DNA of 64,000 bases from Paenibacillus wynnii (GTDB lineage Bacteria > Bacillota > Bacilli > Paenibacillales > Paenibacillaceae), in assembly GCF_030812855.1 (NCBI RefSeq), contig NZ_JAUSTK010000028.1, positions 1-64,000 on the forward strand, written 5' to 3'. Below, piece after piece: positions 23,685 through 31,870 of this stretch. Position 1 is the first letter of the stretch. Every line of letters starts with the position of its first letter. Under the pieces are notes generated by a model. The model was not told where the DNA came from, searched no databases, and saw only the letters and a program-made list of their open reading frames with translations. The translations under genes and the position numbers were made by a program.

Positions 23685-25076
23685 TTGAAAAAGAAATGGT
23701 TGGTAATGGTGTTGGCCATGTTTACACTTATGGCTTACCCAGTGAGTGCTTTTGCAGCGGAGGGTCCTACTAGTCCGGAATTATTAATTGGATTGGACAC
23801 GACATTCACCTTCTTGGCCTTTATCCTAGTGTTCTTTATGCAAGCTGGATTCGCAATGCTGGAAGCCGGTTCCGTCCGGATGAAAAATGCCGGTCACGTT
23901 GCTGGTAAAACGGTATTGACTCTTGCGATCGCGAGTCTGTGTTTCTGGGCTGTTGGATTCGGATTTGGCTTCGGTAACGGTAATGGATTCTTCGGTACCA
24001 CCGGATTTTTATTCGGCGGAGATTCTACCGGATCATCATTTGAGTCACTAGCATTCTCAGATGTAACATTGAATGTTAAGTTCTTGTTCCAAATGGCCTT
24101 TGCAGCGGTTTCGTTGGCTATCGTATCTGGTGGTATGGCGGAACGTGCAAAGCTGAGTGTATATATCATATTCGGAATTTTGTTCTCCGTCCTCATTTAT
24201 CCGGTAGTTGCTCACTGGGTTTGGGGCGGCGGTTGGTTGGCTGAATTAGGAATGCAAGATTATGCAGGTTCGACAGTTGTCCATCTGACAGGGGCAACAG
24301 CAGCAGTTGTTGCTACAATCCTACTTAAGCCTCGTTTGGGTAAATTTAATAAAGAAGGTAAACCGGTAATCATTCCTGGTCATAACCAAGTATTCACTGT
24401 TCTCGGTGTTATCATTCTATGGGTAGGTTGGTTCGGATTCAATCCTGGTAGTGCATTATCACCAATGGGTGGATTGTTTGGCCATGTTGCACTGACAACG
24501 AACATTGCAGCTGCTGCTGGTGGTCTGGCTGCCTTGATCGCTTCGTGGTTATATTTTGGAAAGTCCGATATTCCAGCCATGTTAAATGGTGTTCTGGCAG
24601 CGTTGGTTGCCATCACAGGAGCTTGTGCATTCGTTGAGCCTTGGGCGGCAATCATCATTGGTCTGGTAGCAGGTGCATTTACATTCATGACTTCCCAATG
24701 GTTGGAACGTGCTGGACTGGATGATCCAATCTATGCCTTCTCAGTGCATGGTATTGCAGGGATGTGGGGAGCGTTGTCCACTGGTTTGTTCGCAGCACCT
24801 AGACTTGTAGAAGCAGTTGGTATTGGTGAAGCTGGCTTATTCTACGGCGGTGGGTTACATCAGCTTGGAGTACAGGCGCTTGGTGTAGCTGGAACCTTTG
24901 CATTCGTAGCCGTACTGTCTTTCATCATCCTTTATGTAATGAAAATGGCTATTGGCATTCGTGTAACGGAAGAAGAAGAATTAATGGGTCTGGACATCAG
25001 CGAGCATGGTACTTACGGTTACCCTGAACAAATGAAGCTGATTGCTGAATCGGAATCCAAAACCCTGAAACATTAA
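23685..25076 (+). CDS. amt: Ammonium transporter Amt
   Basis: 463 residues. A signal-like N-terminus (KKKWLVMVLAMFTLMAYPVSAFA) precedes eleven membrane segments. Family landmarks: FFMQAGFAMLEAGSVRMKN, the GGMAERAK block, STVVHLTGATAA and VHGIAGMWGALSTG, which hold the pore histidines. It imports ammonium/ammonia. Start TTG 23685 lies 8 bp after GGGGAG; a GTG at 23676 overlaps that site. The usual PII partner gene (glnK) does not follow; instead a GlnD-like nucleotidyltransferase gene lies 29 bp downstream. Confidence 0.95.
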   Translation: MKKKWLVMVLAMFTLMAYPVSAFAAEGPTSPELLIGLDTTFTFLAFILVFFMQAGFAMLEAGSVRMKNAGHVAGKTVLTLAIASLCFWAVGFGFGFGNGNGFFGTTGFLFGGDSTGSSFESLAFSDVTLNVKFLFQMAFAAVSLAIVSGGMAERAKLSVYIIFGILFSVLIYPVVAHWVWGGGWLAELGMQDYAGSTVVHLTGATAAVVATILLKPRLGKFNKEGKPVIIPGHNQVFTVLGVIILWVGWFGFNPGSALSPMGGLFGHVALTTNIAAAAGGLAALIASWLYFGKSDIPAMLNGVLAALVAITGACAFVEPWAAIIIGLVAGAFTFMTSQWLERAGLDDPIYAFSVHGIAGMWGALSTGLFAAPRLVEAVGIGEAGLFYGGGLHQLGVQALGVAGTFAFVAVLSFIILYVMKMAIGIRVTEEEELMGLDISEHGTYGYPEQMKLIAESESKTLKH

Positions 25077-25105
25077 TTGTAATTCAATTAAGGGAGGCGG
25101 ACCGT

Positions 25106-26188
25106 GTGACATCGATGGAGACAGCAGATTGGAGTAAGAATAAGGACTACATGTCCATCGTAACAGCCGGTTCGTCAGCGGAATTAAGGCGAAGTCGTAT
25201 TGCCTGCCAAAGTATACTTCTAGAACAGTTAAATCTTATTCCTACCCAGGAATGGATGTACCGTGTGAATTTGATGCACGATAGGGTTGCTCAGACAGCG
25301 GTGCAAATATGTGAGGCACAAATGAAGGAGGCGGGCTACGGCTCGCCTCCATGTGCTTATTCTTTCATAGTATTCGGCAGCGCAGGCAGACAGGAGGCTA
25401 CCCTTTGGAGTGATCAGGATAATGGGTTAATTATTGAAGGAGACTCAGACGAGTCTAAGACTCGTTATTTTGAGCCCTTTGGAAATATGCTCTCCGATTT
25501 GCTATCAGAGGTTGGATATGAAAAATGCGAAGGAAAGGTCATGTGCTCTGAACCTCTGTGGCGGAAAACGCTGCCGGAATGGGAGCAACAGCTTCAAGAT
25601 TGGAGGATGCAGTTGGCGTGGGAGCCTATACGGTATCTTTTGATATCGTCAGATATGAGGCATATCTCTGGAAGTGATGAACTATCTAGAAGATGGCGAG
25701 AATCCTTTCATGCCGGCGTTACTTCGAATGAGAGACTTTCCACAGCTATTTTAAGGAATACGGTTCGGCACAAAGCAACGCTTAATCTGCTCGGACAGGT
25801 ATTGACCGAACGATTCGGAGATCATGCCGGCGGATTTGATATTAAGTATGGAGTTTATATTCCTCTAGTAAATTATGTGAGGCATTTATCTTTGCAGCAT
25901 GGAATTTGGGAAACGTCGACCTTACAAAGACTTGAAGCTCTTCAGTTATTAGGTGAAACCAGGTTGATGGAAGGTATTCGGGAGGCTTTTTTGACAGGAC
26001 TCCGGATGCGTGTAAATACACCTTACGTGAGTCAGGATGGACTCCTAGCCAGCAGCGATTATGTCGCTGGAAGTGTGTTGAAGAATAAACAACAACTGTC
26101 TGAGCTGCGCGATAGTCTGCTGATTGTAAGGCGAATGCATCGTACCCTGCAACGCCAGCTCCGATCAGCGGAAAGGAGGCAGTTATGA
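25106..26188 (+). CDS. DUF294 nucleotidyltransferase-like protein
   Basis: 360 residues. The nucleotidyltransferase signature FGSAGRQEATLWSDQDNGLI is near residue 90: GSxGR-x-E and SDxDN match the GlnD-type fold. A C-terminal DUF294 substrate-binding-like helical domain follows. No CBS or cyclic-nucleotide domains precede it, unlike many DUF294 proteins, so this is the short form. Start GTG 25106 has AAGGGAGG upstream. The next gene starts inside its stop codon. Position behind amt suggests a nitrogen-signalling role, possibly modifying a protein; not proven. Confidence 0.85.
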   Translation: MTSMETADWSKNKDYMSIVTAGSSAELRRSRIACQSILLEQLNLIPTQEWMYRVNLMHDRVAQTAVQICEAQMKEAGYGSPPCAYSFIVFGSAGRQEATLWSDQDNGLIIEGDSDESKTRYFEPFGNMLSDLLSEVGYEKCEGKVMCSEPLWRKTLPEWEQQLQDWRMQLAWEPIRYLLISSDMRHISGSDELSRRWRESFHAGVTSNERLSTAILRNTVRHKATLNLLGQVLTERFGDHAGGFDIKYGVYIPLVNYVRHLSLQHGIWETSTLQRLEALQLLGETRLMEGIREAFLTGLRMRVNTPYVSQDGLLASSDYVAGSVLKNKQQLSELRDSLLIVRRMHRTLQRQLRSAERRQL

Positions 26189-26934
26189 AAGAGCCGAATA
26201 AAGGCGGAGGATTCTGGAATAATCTGAGACAAGGTGGTATGCCGTCCGCAATTGCATCTATGAGAGGTGGAGAGTCCGCTCAACAAACCGCTCAGCAAAT
26301 GGCTTTTATCCGTTCCTTGATGCGCGAGAAGCGGCGGCCTGAAGTACTGCATACTCCACTGTCGGAACTGGAGACGATTATATTTGATCTCGAGACTACG
26401 GGTTTTTCACATCAGCACGGGGATGAGATTATGTCCTTTGGAGCAATTAAGGTAATCGGGCAAGAAATTAAGGAAGACGAGTGCTTTTATACACTGGTTA
26501 ACTGTCAAACCCAAATCCCTTCGAATATTACGGAGCTAACCGGAATTTCGGGTGAAATGACACGGGGAGCTCCTTCCTTAATGGACTGTCTTCATAATTT
26601 TATGTCTTTTGTAGGTCAAAATGTTATGGTTGCGCATGCAAGTACCCATGATAAGTCATTTCTTAATGCAGCTCTTTGGAAAACATCTAAGGTCCAGCTT
26701 ACCAACAGGGTACTGGATACCATGATGATTGCCCGTTGGCTGGAGCCTCAGCGTGCAAGTTATAACCTTGATGAACTGCTTAGTGATCACGGAATACCGA
26801 TCTACGGGCGACACAATGCTCTGGAGGATTCCAAAATGACAGCTAAATTATGGGTATCGTATCTGAAGGAAATCGCCCAGCGGCGTCAAGTAGACACGTT
26901 AGGAGATCTTTATGCTTATTTAAGCAGAGCATAA
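26185..26934 (+). CDS. DEDDh 3'-5' exonuclease (PolC/DnaQ epsilon-like)
   Basis: 249 residues. Exonuclease motifs: IIFDLETTGFSHQHGDE (Exo I), VMVAHASTHDKSFL (Exo II) and HNALEDSKMTAKLW (Exo III, DEDDh His). About 60 residues of unrelated N-terminus, rich in Gln/Arg, precede the domain. ATG overlaps the previous stop (ATGA), indicating translational coupling to the nucleotidyltransferase. The DUF294 plus exonuclease pair recurs in bacteria beside transporters; its joint function is unknown to me. The 3' end overlaps the convergent M67 gene by 19 bp. Confidence 0.88.
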   Translation: MKEPNKGGGFWNNLRQGGMPSAIASMRGGESAQQTAQQMAFIRSLMREKRRPEVLHTPLSELETIIFDLETTGFSHQHGDEIMSFGAIKVIGQEIKEDECFYTLVNCQTQIPSNITELTGISGEMTRGAPSLMDCLHNFMSFVGQNVMVAHASTHDKSFLNAALWKTSKVQLTNRVLDTMMIARWLEPQRASYNLDELLSDHGIPIYGRHNALEDSKMTAKLWVSYLKEIAQRRQVDTLGDLYAYLSRA

Positions 26935-27389
26935 ATGGGGGCTTCCACAAGACGAAGGGACAACTTCCCATTAGAGTTCCTTCGGCGGTCGATGAGGTAT
27001 CCATTCACAAGGGGGATGTTAGGTTCTCTTCCAAGTGAACCAATTAAGTAAACAAGAAATTCTGGGCCAAGGGCAGGTAATCCCTTTAGATCAGCTAAAG
27101 ATGGAATAGGCGCTGAATGAGGGTGGGAGTGGAACAGGCCGATAGGAGCCGGTTCTAGATATAAAGCTTCCACCCAATCCCTGGGATCAGGGATGAAAGC
27201 GTGCAGCGGGTCAGGCGCTACGTTGCGAAGAGGCACATAGGTGTCGATTCGCATGCCTCCCGCTGCGGCAGCTCCCAGCAGGATTCCGCAAGCTTCGCGC
27301 GGATAACAGGACAGCAGGTGCTCCCCCAGTGCCTGCTGTACGGAACACGCCAGCTCTATGGGCTGGATATTTCCCTGGAATGCTGTCAT
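26916..27389 (-). CDS. M67 (JAMM/MPN) family metallopeptidase
   Basis: 157 residues. JAMM zinc motif: Glu in CYPREACGILLG (about residue 35), then GLFHSHPHSAPIPSLAD (His-x-His-x10-Asp). Bacterial stand-alone M67 enzymes cleave isopeptide or C-terminal bonds, for example on ubiquitin-like sulfur carriers; no such carrier gene is adjacent. Tail-to-tail with the exonuclease gene, overlapping it by 19 bp. Confidence 0.88.
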   Translation of the reverse strand: MTAFQGNIQPIELACSVQQALGEHLLSCYPREACGILLGAAAAGGMRIDTYVPLRNVAPDPLHAFIPDPRDWVEALYLEPAPIGLFHSHPHSAPIPSLADLKGLPALGPEFLVYLIGSLGREPNIPLVNGYLIDRRRNSNGKLSLRLVEAPIYALLK

Positions 27390-27521
27390 GCTTCACCCCT
27401 CTCTCTTCATTGGGTTCCGTCTCTGACGGAATCTCTTTTTTTTCTCTCCTTCAGGTTTGAATCTTCGGTAAATGGGGGTACAATAGGAGAAACTATCCTA
27501 TTTGCAAAGGACAGACCCATC

Positions 27522-28085
27522 ATGAAAGCAGTTAATAAACGTAATTTAACGGTTATTGCTCTTGTTGTTTTTCTTGTTGTACTTGTGCTATGGCGAAATA
27601 ATCCTGCGGAGTCCGTATCCGTTTTTCAACAGCAGAATGAATCTACGGCAGGGAATGCTGTAAAAGCCGGTCAGCTAGCCCCTGAGTCTACTCTGCAGGG
27701 AGTAGGCGGCAAAACCTATACCATCGGGGGACCTAAGGAAAAAGCTGTCCTGTTGAATTTTTGGGCATCCTGGTGTGATCCTTGTAAGTTGGAGGCTCCG
27801 GAACTCAATGCATTAGCCGAGAAATATAAGAATTCATTGGACATTTATGGAATTAATGTGACCAGTCATGATTATAAACCCAACGCGGAACGGTTTATAA
27901 AAAAATATAGTCTGACATTTCCGGTCATGTTTGACCTAAAGGGTGACGTCTTTGCCCAATACCGTGGTATTGCATTTCCAACGAATGTGCTAATCGACAA
28001 GAATGGAGTCATTTCCGAAATTGTTCTGGGATTGTTAACACCAGAGGAACTGGAAGAGAAAATCAAGGCTGTGACAGAACCTTAG
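27522..28085 (+). CDS. TlpA/ResA-like membrane-anchored thiol-disulfide oxidoreductase
   Basis: 187 residues. One N-terminal membrane anchor (LTVIALVVFLVVLVLW), a short linker, then a thioredoxin fold with active site NFWASWCDPCKLEAPEL (CxxC) and the cis-Pro in IAFPTNVLIDKNG. It acts outside the membrane to reduce or oxidise substrates such as apocytochrome c or spore proteins; which is unknown. I start at ATG 27522 (AAAGGAC upstream); the open frame further upstream is antisense to the M67 gene. No ccdA neighbour in the window. Confidence 0.88.
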   Translation: MKAVNKRNLTVIALVVFLVVLVLWRNNPAESVSVFQQQNESTAGNAVKAGQLAPESTLQGVGGKTYTIGGPKEKAVLLNFWASWCDPCKLEAPELNALAEKYKNSLDIYGINVTSHDYKPNAERFIKKYSLTFPVMFDLKGDVFAQYRGIAFPTNVLIDKNGVISEIVLGLLTPEELEEKIKAVTEP

Positions 28086-28125
28086 TTTTTATCAGAATAG
28101 CATAAATGGCAAGTGTACGTGAATC

Positions 28126-28178
28126 AAAAAACACCCCCAATGAGCTGATGTAGTTTAACCAGCTTATCGGGGGTGTTC
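28126..28178 (-). terminator. Terminator, mainly for cimA
   Basis: AACACCCCCGATAAGCT and AGCTCATTGGGGGTGTT (minus strand) form a long stem with a loop, then TTTTTTGATT. It can also serve the thioredoxin-like gene from the other side. Confidence 0.85.
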
Positions 28179-28196
28179 GTATGCTAAGCCTGATCT

Positions 28197-29816
28197 TTAA
28201 TGATTGACCAGTCCTCTAGGCTCTCTATCCGTGTTTGTTTCGTTTTCCTGTGAGATTTGTCCCAGAAGCGCATAACGCATACTGTCTACAAGAGCCTCCC
28301 AACTTGCTTCAATAACATTTCCGGATACACCCACGGTGCTCCAAGTATCTACAAAGTTCTTGGACTCGATAAGAACACGAACCTTAGCTGCAGTTTGATC
28401 TTTCTCATCAAGCACCCGCACCTTGTAATCCGATAAATGCATTTCTTTTAGTTGAGGGAAATAGGCCAGCAGCGCTTTACGTAGTGCGTTGTCCAGAGCA
28501 TTTACCGGACCGTTGCCCTCCGCAGCCGTATATAGACTTTCGCCACCGACTTTTATTTTCACAAAGGCTTCTGAGATGACGGGTCTGCCGGCTGTTTTTT
28601 CTACAAGCATTTTGAAGGATTCGAAGGTAAACAGCTCATTCACTTCACCGGTGGCTTCACGAAGCAGCAGCTCCAGAGAGGCGTCTGCGCCCTCGAATTG
28701 ATAACCTTGATGTTCTAGATCTTTGATCTTGTCGATAACTTTGCGCGCTTGTTCACTGCTTGGGTCCAATGTCAAACCTATGTCCTGTGCTTTGGAGAGC
28801 ACGTTGCTCTGACCAGCCAGCTCGGAGACGAGCACACGTTGCTTGTTTCCGACCTTTTCAGGTTCTATATGTTCATAGGTACGGGAATCCCGTAAAATAG
28901 CTGATACATGGATACCGCCTTTATGAGCAAAAGCTGCGGCACCTACGTAAGGCTGGTTAACAGGCATGTTGACATTGGCTACCTCACTAACGTAGCGAGC
29001 TGTATTTGTAAGCTGTGAAAGTGCTTCTTCGGGAATGCAGTGGAGACCCATTTTGAGCTGCAGTGTGGGTAGGATAGAGCATAAATTAGCGTTCCCGCAG
29101 CGTTCACCGTACCCGTTGATCGTCCCCTGAACCTGCCGGGCACCTGCACTGATTGCGCTTAGCGTATTCGCGACTGCGAGCTCACAGTCGTTATGAGTAT
29201 GAATACCCAACTGAGCTCCTGAGAGCTGAAGTGAGACTGTGGAGATGATGCCATGTATTTCCTGCGGCAGTGTTCCACCGTTCGTATCACACATAGTAAG
29301 CCAATCGGCTCCGGCTTCACGTGCTTTGGCGAGAACAGCAGCAGCATACTCGGGATTGTGCTTGTAGCCGTCGAAGAAATGCTCGGCATCGAAAATAACT
29401 TCGAGCCCGTTGCGCTTAAGGAAAGAGATCGAATCACCGATCATGGCGAGATTTTCTTCCAAGGTCGTTTGAAGGGCAGTATGGACATGGAAGTCCCATG
29501 ATTTGCCGACCAGCGTGACTGCCGGGACACCTGCATCAATCATTCTCTTCAGGTTGTCATCTTGCTCAGCTAGAGAGTTTTTCCGACGGGTGCTGCCGAA
29601 TGCGGTGATTTTGGCATTCAAATGCAGATCTTTGACCCTTTTGAAAAATTCAATGTCTTTATTGTTGCTTCCCGGTATGCCACCTTCAATATAGTGAACA
29701 CCCAGATCATCAAGTTTCTTGGCGATTTTTAGTTTATCATCAGCCGAAAGACTGATACCTTCGCCTTGGGTGCCGTCACGAAGAGTTGTATCGAAGATGG
29801 AGATGGACTTAGACAT
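28197..29816 (-). CDS. cimA: Citramalate synthase
   Basis: 539 residues, the length of CimA rather than LeuA or NifV. FDTTLRDGTQGEG marks the catalytic TIM barrel, IHTHNDCELAVANTL holds metal-binding histidines, and GYGERCGNANL is the second metal motif. A LeuA-type dimer/allosteric domain occupies about residues 400-520. CimA condenses pyruvate with acetyl-CoA, opening a threonine-independent route to isoleucine. It is monocistronic here, away from leu/ilv genes. AGGAGGACTCTC precedes ATG 29816. Confidence 0.9.
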   Translation of the reverse strand: MSKSISIFDTTLRDGTQGEGISLSADDKLKIAKKLDDLGVHYIEGGIPGSNNKDIEFFKRVKDLHLNAKITAFGSTRRKNSLAEQDDNLKRMIDAGVPAVTLVGKSWDFHVHTALQTTLEENLAMIGDSISFLKRNGLEVIFDAEHFFDGYKHNPEYAAAVLAKAREAGADWLTMCDTNGGTLPQEIHGIISTVSLQLSGAQLGIHTHNDCELAVANTLSAISAGARQVQGTINGYGERCGNANLCSILPTLQLKMGLHCIPEEALSQLTNTARYVSEVANVNMPVNQPYVGAAAFAHKGGIHVSAILRDSRTYEHIEPEKVGNKQRVLVSELAGQSNVLSKAQDIGLTLDPSSEQARKVIDKIKDLEHQGYQFEGADASLELLLREATGEVNELFTFESFKMLVEKTAGRPVISEAFVKIKVGGESLYTAAEGNGPVNALDNALRKALLAYFPQLKEMHLSDYKVRVLDEKDQTAAKVRVLIESKNFVDTWSTVGVSGNVIEASWEALVDSMRYALLGQISQENETNTDREPRGLVNH

Positions 29817-29914
29817 GAGAGTCCTCCTAAAAGTTTTGTGAGTGTTGACTTCCGGAATTAGCTTCTTACAAAACTCGCCTCAGAAGCATACGCTTAAGGG
29901 AAATGAATTTTTAT

Positions 29915-29945
29915 ATTATAGCATTTTTACGCGGGAATGTAACAA
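29915..29945 (-). promoter_or_regulatory. Probable cimA promoter
   Basis: On the minus strand TATAAT (29920 down to 29915) lies about 18 bp from TGTTAC. The leader of about 95 nt shows no T-box or riboswitch that I can recognise. Confidence 0.45.
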
Positions 29946-30038
29946 AGAACTTTCCAGACTTCCTCTATATTGACCTTAGGGTTGGGTAGGGGTATTCTAA
30001 ATTGGACAATAGAAACCATAGATAAGAAGGTAGATATT

Positions 30039-31331
30039 GTGCAGAATGTGGATCAATATTATCCAACGAGTGGCAGGGTAATCCTGCATGTGGATATGAA
30101 CGCTTTTTATTGCTCTGTTCACGAAGCGGAGGACCCTGATCAATATCGGGGGAAACCAACTGCGGTTGCGGGCAGTGTCGAATTGAGGAAGGGGATCATT
30201 GTAACCTGTTCCTATGTTGCGCGGAGACTGGGGATTTCAACGGGAATGCAGGTGCAGAAAGCGCTACGGATCTGTCCCTCGCTGATGGTAATCAAACCCG
30301 ACTTCCACTTATATCGTAAATATTCCAATGCGTTCATGCAAATAGCATACAGTTATACGCCCATGCTTGAGGCTGTTTCTATTGACGAATGTTATCTCGA
30401 TATTACAGGCTCGAAGCAGTTTGGTACGCCATTGGAGATCGCGGAGAATATCCAACATCGTATTATGGAAGAACTTAGCCTGCCATGCTCGATTGGAATT
30501 GCCCCTAACAAGCTGCTGGCCAAAATCGCATCTGATCTGAAGAAACCGAATGGCATATCCGTGCTGCGTTTACGGGATGTCGCAAAAGTCCTATGGGATA
30601 AGCCCTGCAATGAGATGTTCGGGATTGGTGACAAAACCGCTGAGAAGCTGCGTAAGCTTGGAATCTACAGTATAGGACAGCTCGCTGCAGCCGAAGAAGG
30701 AATGCTGATTCAGAATTTCGGTGTATTGGGATCTTGGCTAAAGCGGGCCGGCAATGGGGTCGATCACTCATTAGTGAATCCGGAGAGGGAGCAGAGCAAG
30801 TCTATAGGGCACACAACAACACTGCCAAGGGATGTGTTGGGTATTATTGAGGCTCGGCCTATACTGCTTAATCTGTGTGATCAAGTAGCGCGTAGACTTC
30901 GGCGGCAGAGTCTCATGGCATCCGGAGTTCAACTCACGATCCGTACCCCGGATATGAAGACTATAACTCGTTCCTGCCAACTGGATACGCTATCTGAAAG
31001 TGCTGAAGATATATATAAAGCAGTCTGTAATCTCTATTTAAAGCACTGGAAGGCTGAAAAACCTGTAAGATTACTGGGTGTGACTTTGCAGGGTCTAAAG
31101 GCGAAAGAAGAATCCGCCATCCAATTAGATTTATTTGATTATGAACGCCAGCCGAAGAAGGAATCATTAAACAAGGCGATGGATATGCTGCGCAACAAGT
31201 TTGGGGAGAATGCTGTATTAACAGCAGGTATGTTAAGTGACACACATTCAGCACGTTTGCGAAATCACAAGGAACGCGGAACCTCGCTGCAGAAGGATAA
31301 TTTAAAGGATATAGATCATGATAATGTATGA
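30039..31331 (+). CDS. dinB: DNA polymerase IV (Y-family)
   Basis: 430 residues. Catalytic motifs LHVDMNAFYCSVHE (steric-gate region Tyr/Phe and first Asp) and SIDECYLDITG (paired acidic residues) are intact, followed by thumb (GIAPNKLLAKIASDLKKPNG, GIGDKTAEKLRKLGI) and little-finger domains. A beta-clamp motif, IQLDLFDY, is near residue 370. It performs translesion synthesis. I choose GTG 30039 (AAGGTAG upstream) over the TTG at 29970, which would add 23 residues with no ribosome binding site. Confidence 0.93.
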   Translation: MQNVDQYYPTSGRVILHVDMNAFYCSVHEAEDPDQYRGKPTAVAGSVELRKGIIVTCSYVARRLGISTGMQVQKALRICPSLMVIKPDFHLYRKYSNAFMQIAYSYTPMLEAVSIDECYLDITGSKQFGTPLEIAENIQHRIMEELSLPCSIGIAPNKLLAKIASDLKKPNGISVLRLRDVAKVLWDKPCNEMFGIGDKTAEKLRKLGIYSIGQLAAAEEGMLIQNFGVLGSWLKRAGNGVDHSLVNPEREQSKSIGHTTTLPRDVLGIIEARPILLNLCDQVARRLRRQSLMASGVQLTIRTPDMKTITRSCQLDTLSESAEDIYKAVCNLYLKHWKAEKPVRLLGVTLQGLKAKEESAIQLDLFDYERQPKKESLNKAMDMLRNKFGENAVLTAGMLSDTHSARLRNHKERGTSLQKDNLKDIDHDNV

Positions 31332-31491
31332 CACGAATGATCTGAAGCGTGTGAATTAAGTTGCCGCAGATTGCGTCAGAAATGCAAACGTCTTGAAAAC
31401 CCATTGAAATTGAAGTCTATTTATATTAATATGAGAAAAATAACACGCTGCTACAAGGGCGTTGTATGTTTAACAGGAGGCAGAGATAACT

Positions 31492-31734
31492 ATGGCTAAG
31501 TATACTTGGGTCGAGAAAGATACTTGCATCGCTTGCGGTGCGTGTGGTGCGACGGCCCCTGATATTTTTGATTATGATGATGAAGGTTTAGCGGAAACCA
31601 TCTATGAGAATGATGGTAACCACGGAAACACAGCTATTCCTGACGACTTGTTTGATGATTTGCAAGATTCTGCTGATGGATGTCCTACGGATTCCATTAA
31701 AATCGCGGATGAACCTTTTAACAAAGAAGGTTAA
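31492..31734 (+). CDS. fer: Ferredoxin, single [4Fe-4S] type
   Basis: 80 residues. CIACGACGATAP supplies three cysteines and GCPTDSIK the fourth. The acidic middle and C-terminal DEPFNKEG match Bacillus-type Fer closely. Electron carrier in the cytosol, for example to cytochrome P450s or fatty-acid desaturases. Monocistronic, with a terminator at 31767. A GGAGGCAGAGATAACT ribosome binding site precedes ATG. Confidence 0.95.
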   Translation: MAKYTWVEKDTCIACGACGATAPDIFDYDDEGLAETIYENDGNHGNTAIPDDLFDDLQDSADGCPTDSIKIADEPFNKEG

Positions 31735-31766
31735 TCATTCTGTAAGTTAGTAACGTAAGATTACGA

Positions 31767-31814
31767 GAGACATCCCGTTTGCCGGCTTCATTCGGCTGGG
31801 ATGTCTTTTTTTAT
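31767..31814 (+). terminator. Terminator after fer
   Basis: GAGACATCCC and GGGATGTCTT form the outer stem and GCCG/CGGC the inner one, followed by seven Ts. Confidence 0.92.
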
Positions 31815-31870
31815 TATCCGGTTTTGCCGATATATATTAAGGAAGATATCATTACATGACGGAGGTCCCG

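Noticed and set aside
22921..26934. Defence island (MerR, protease, nucleotidyltransferase, exonuclease)
   Set aside because: The genes fall in separate units; amt and GlnR-type boxes point to nitrogen metabolism, and no toxin, sensor or integrase gene is near.
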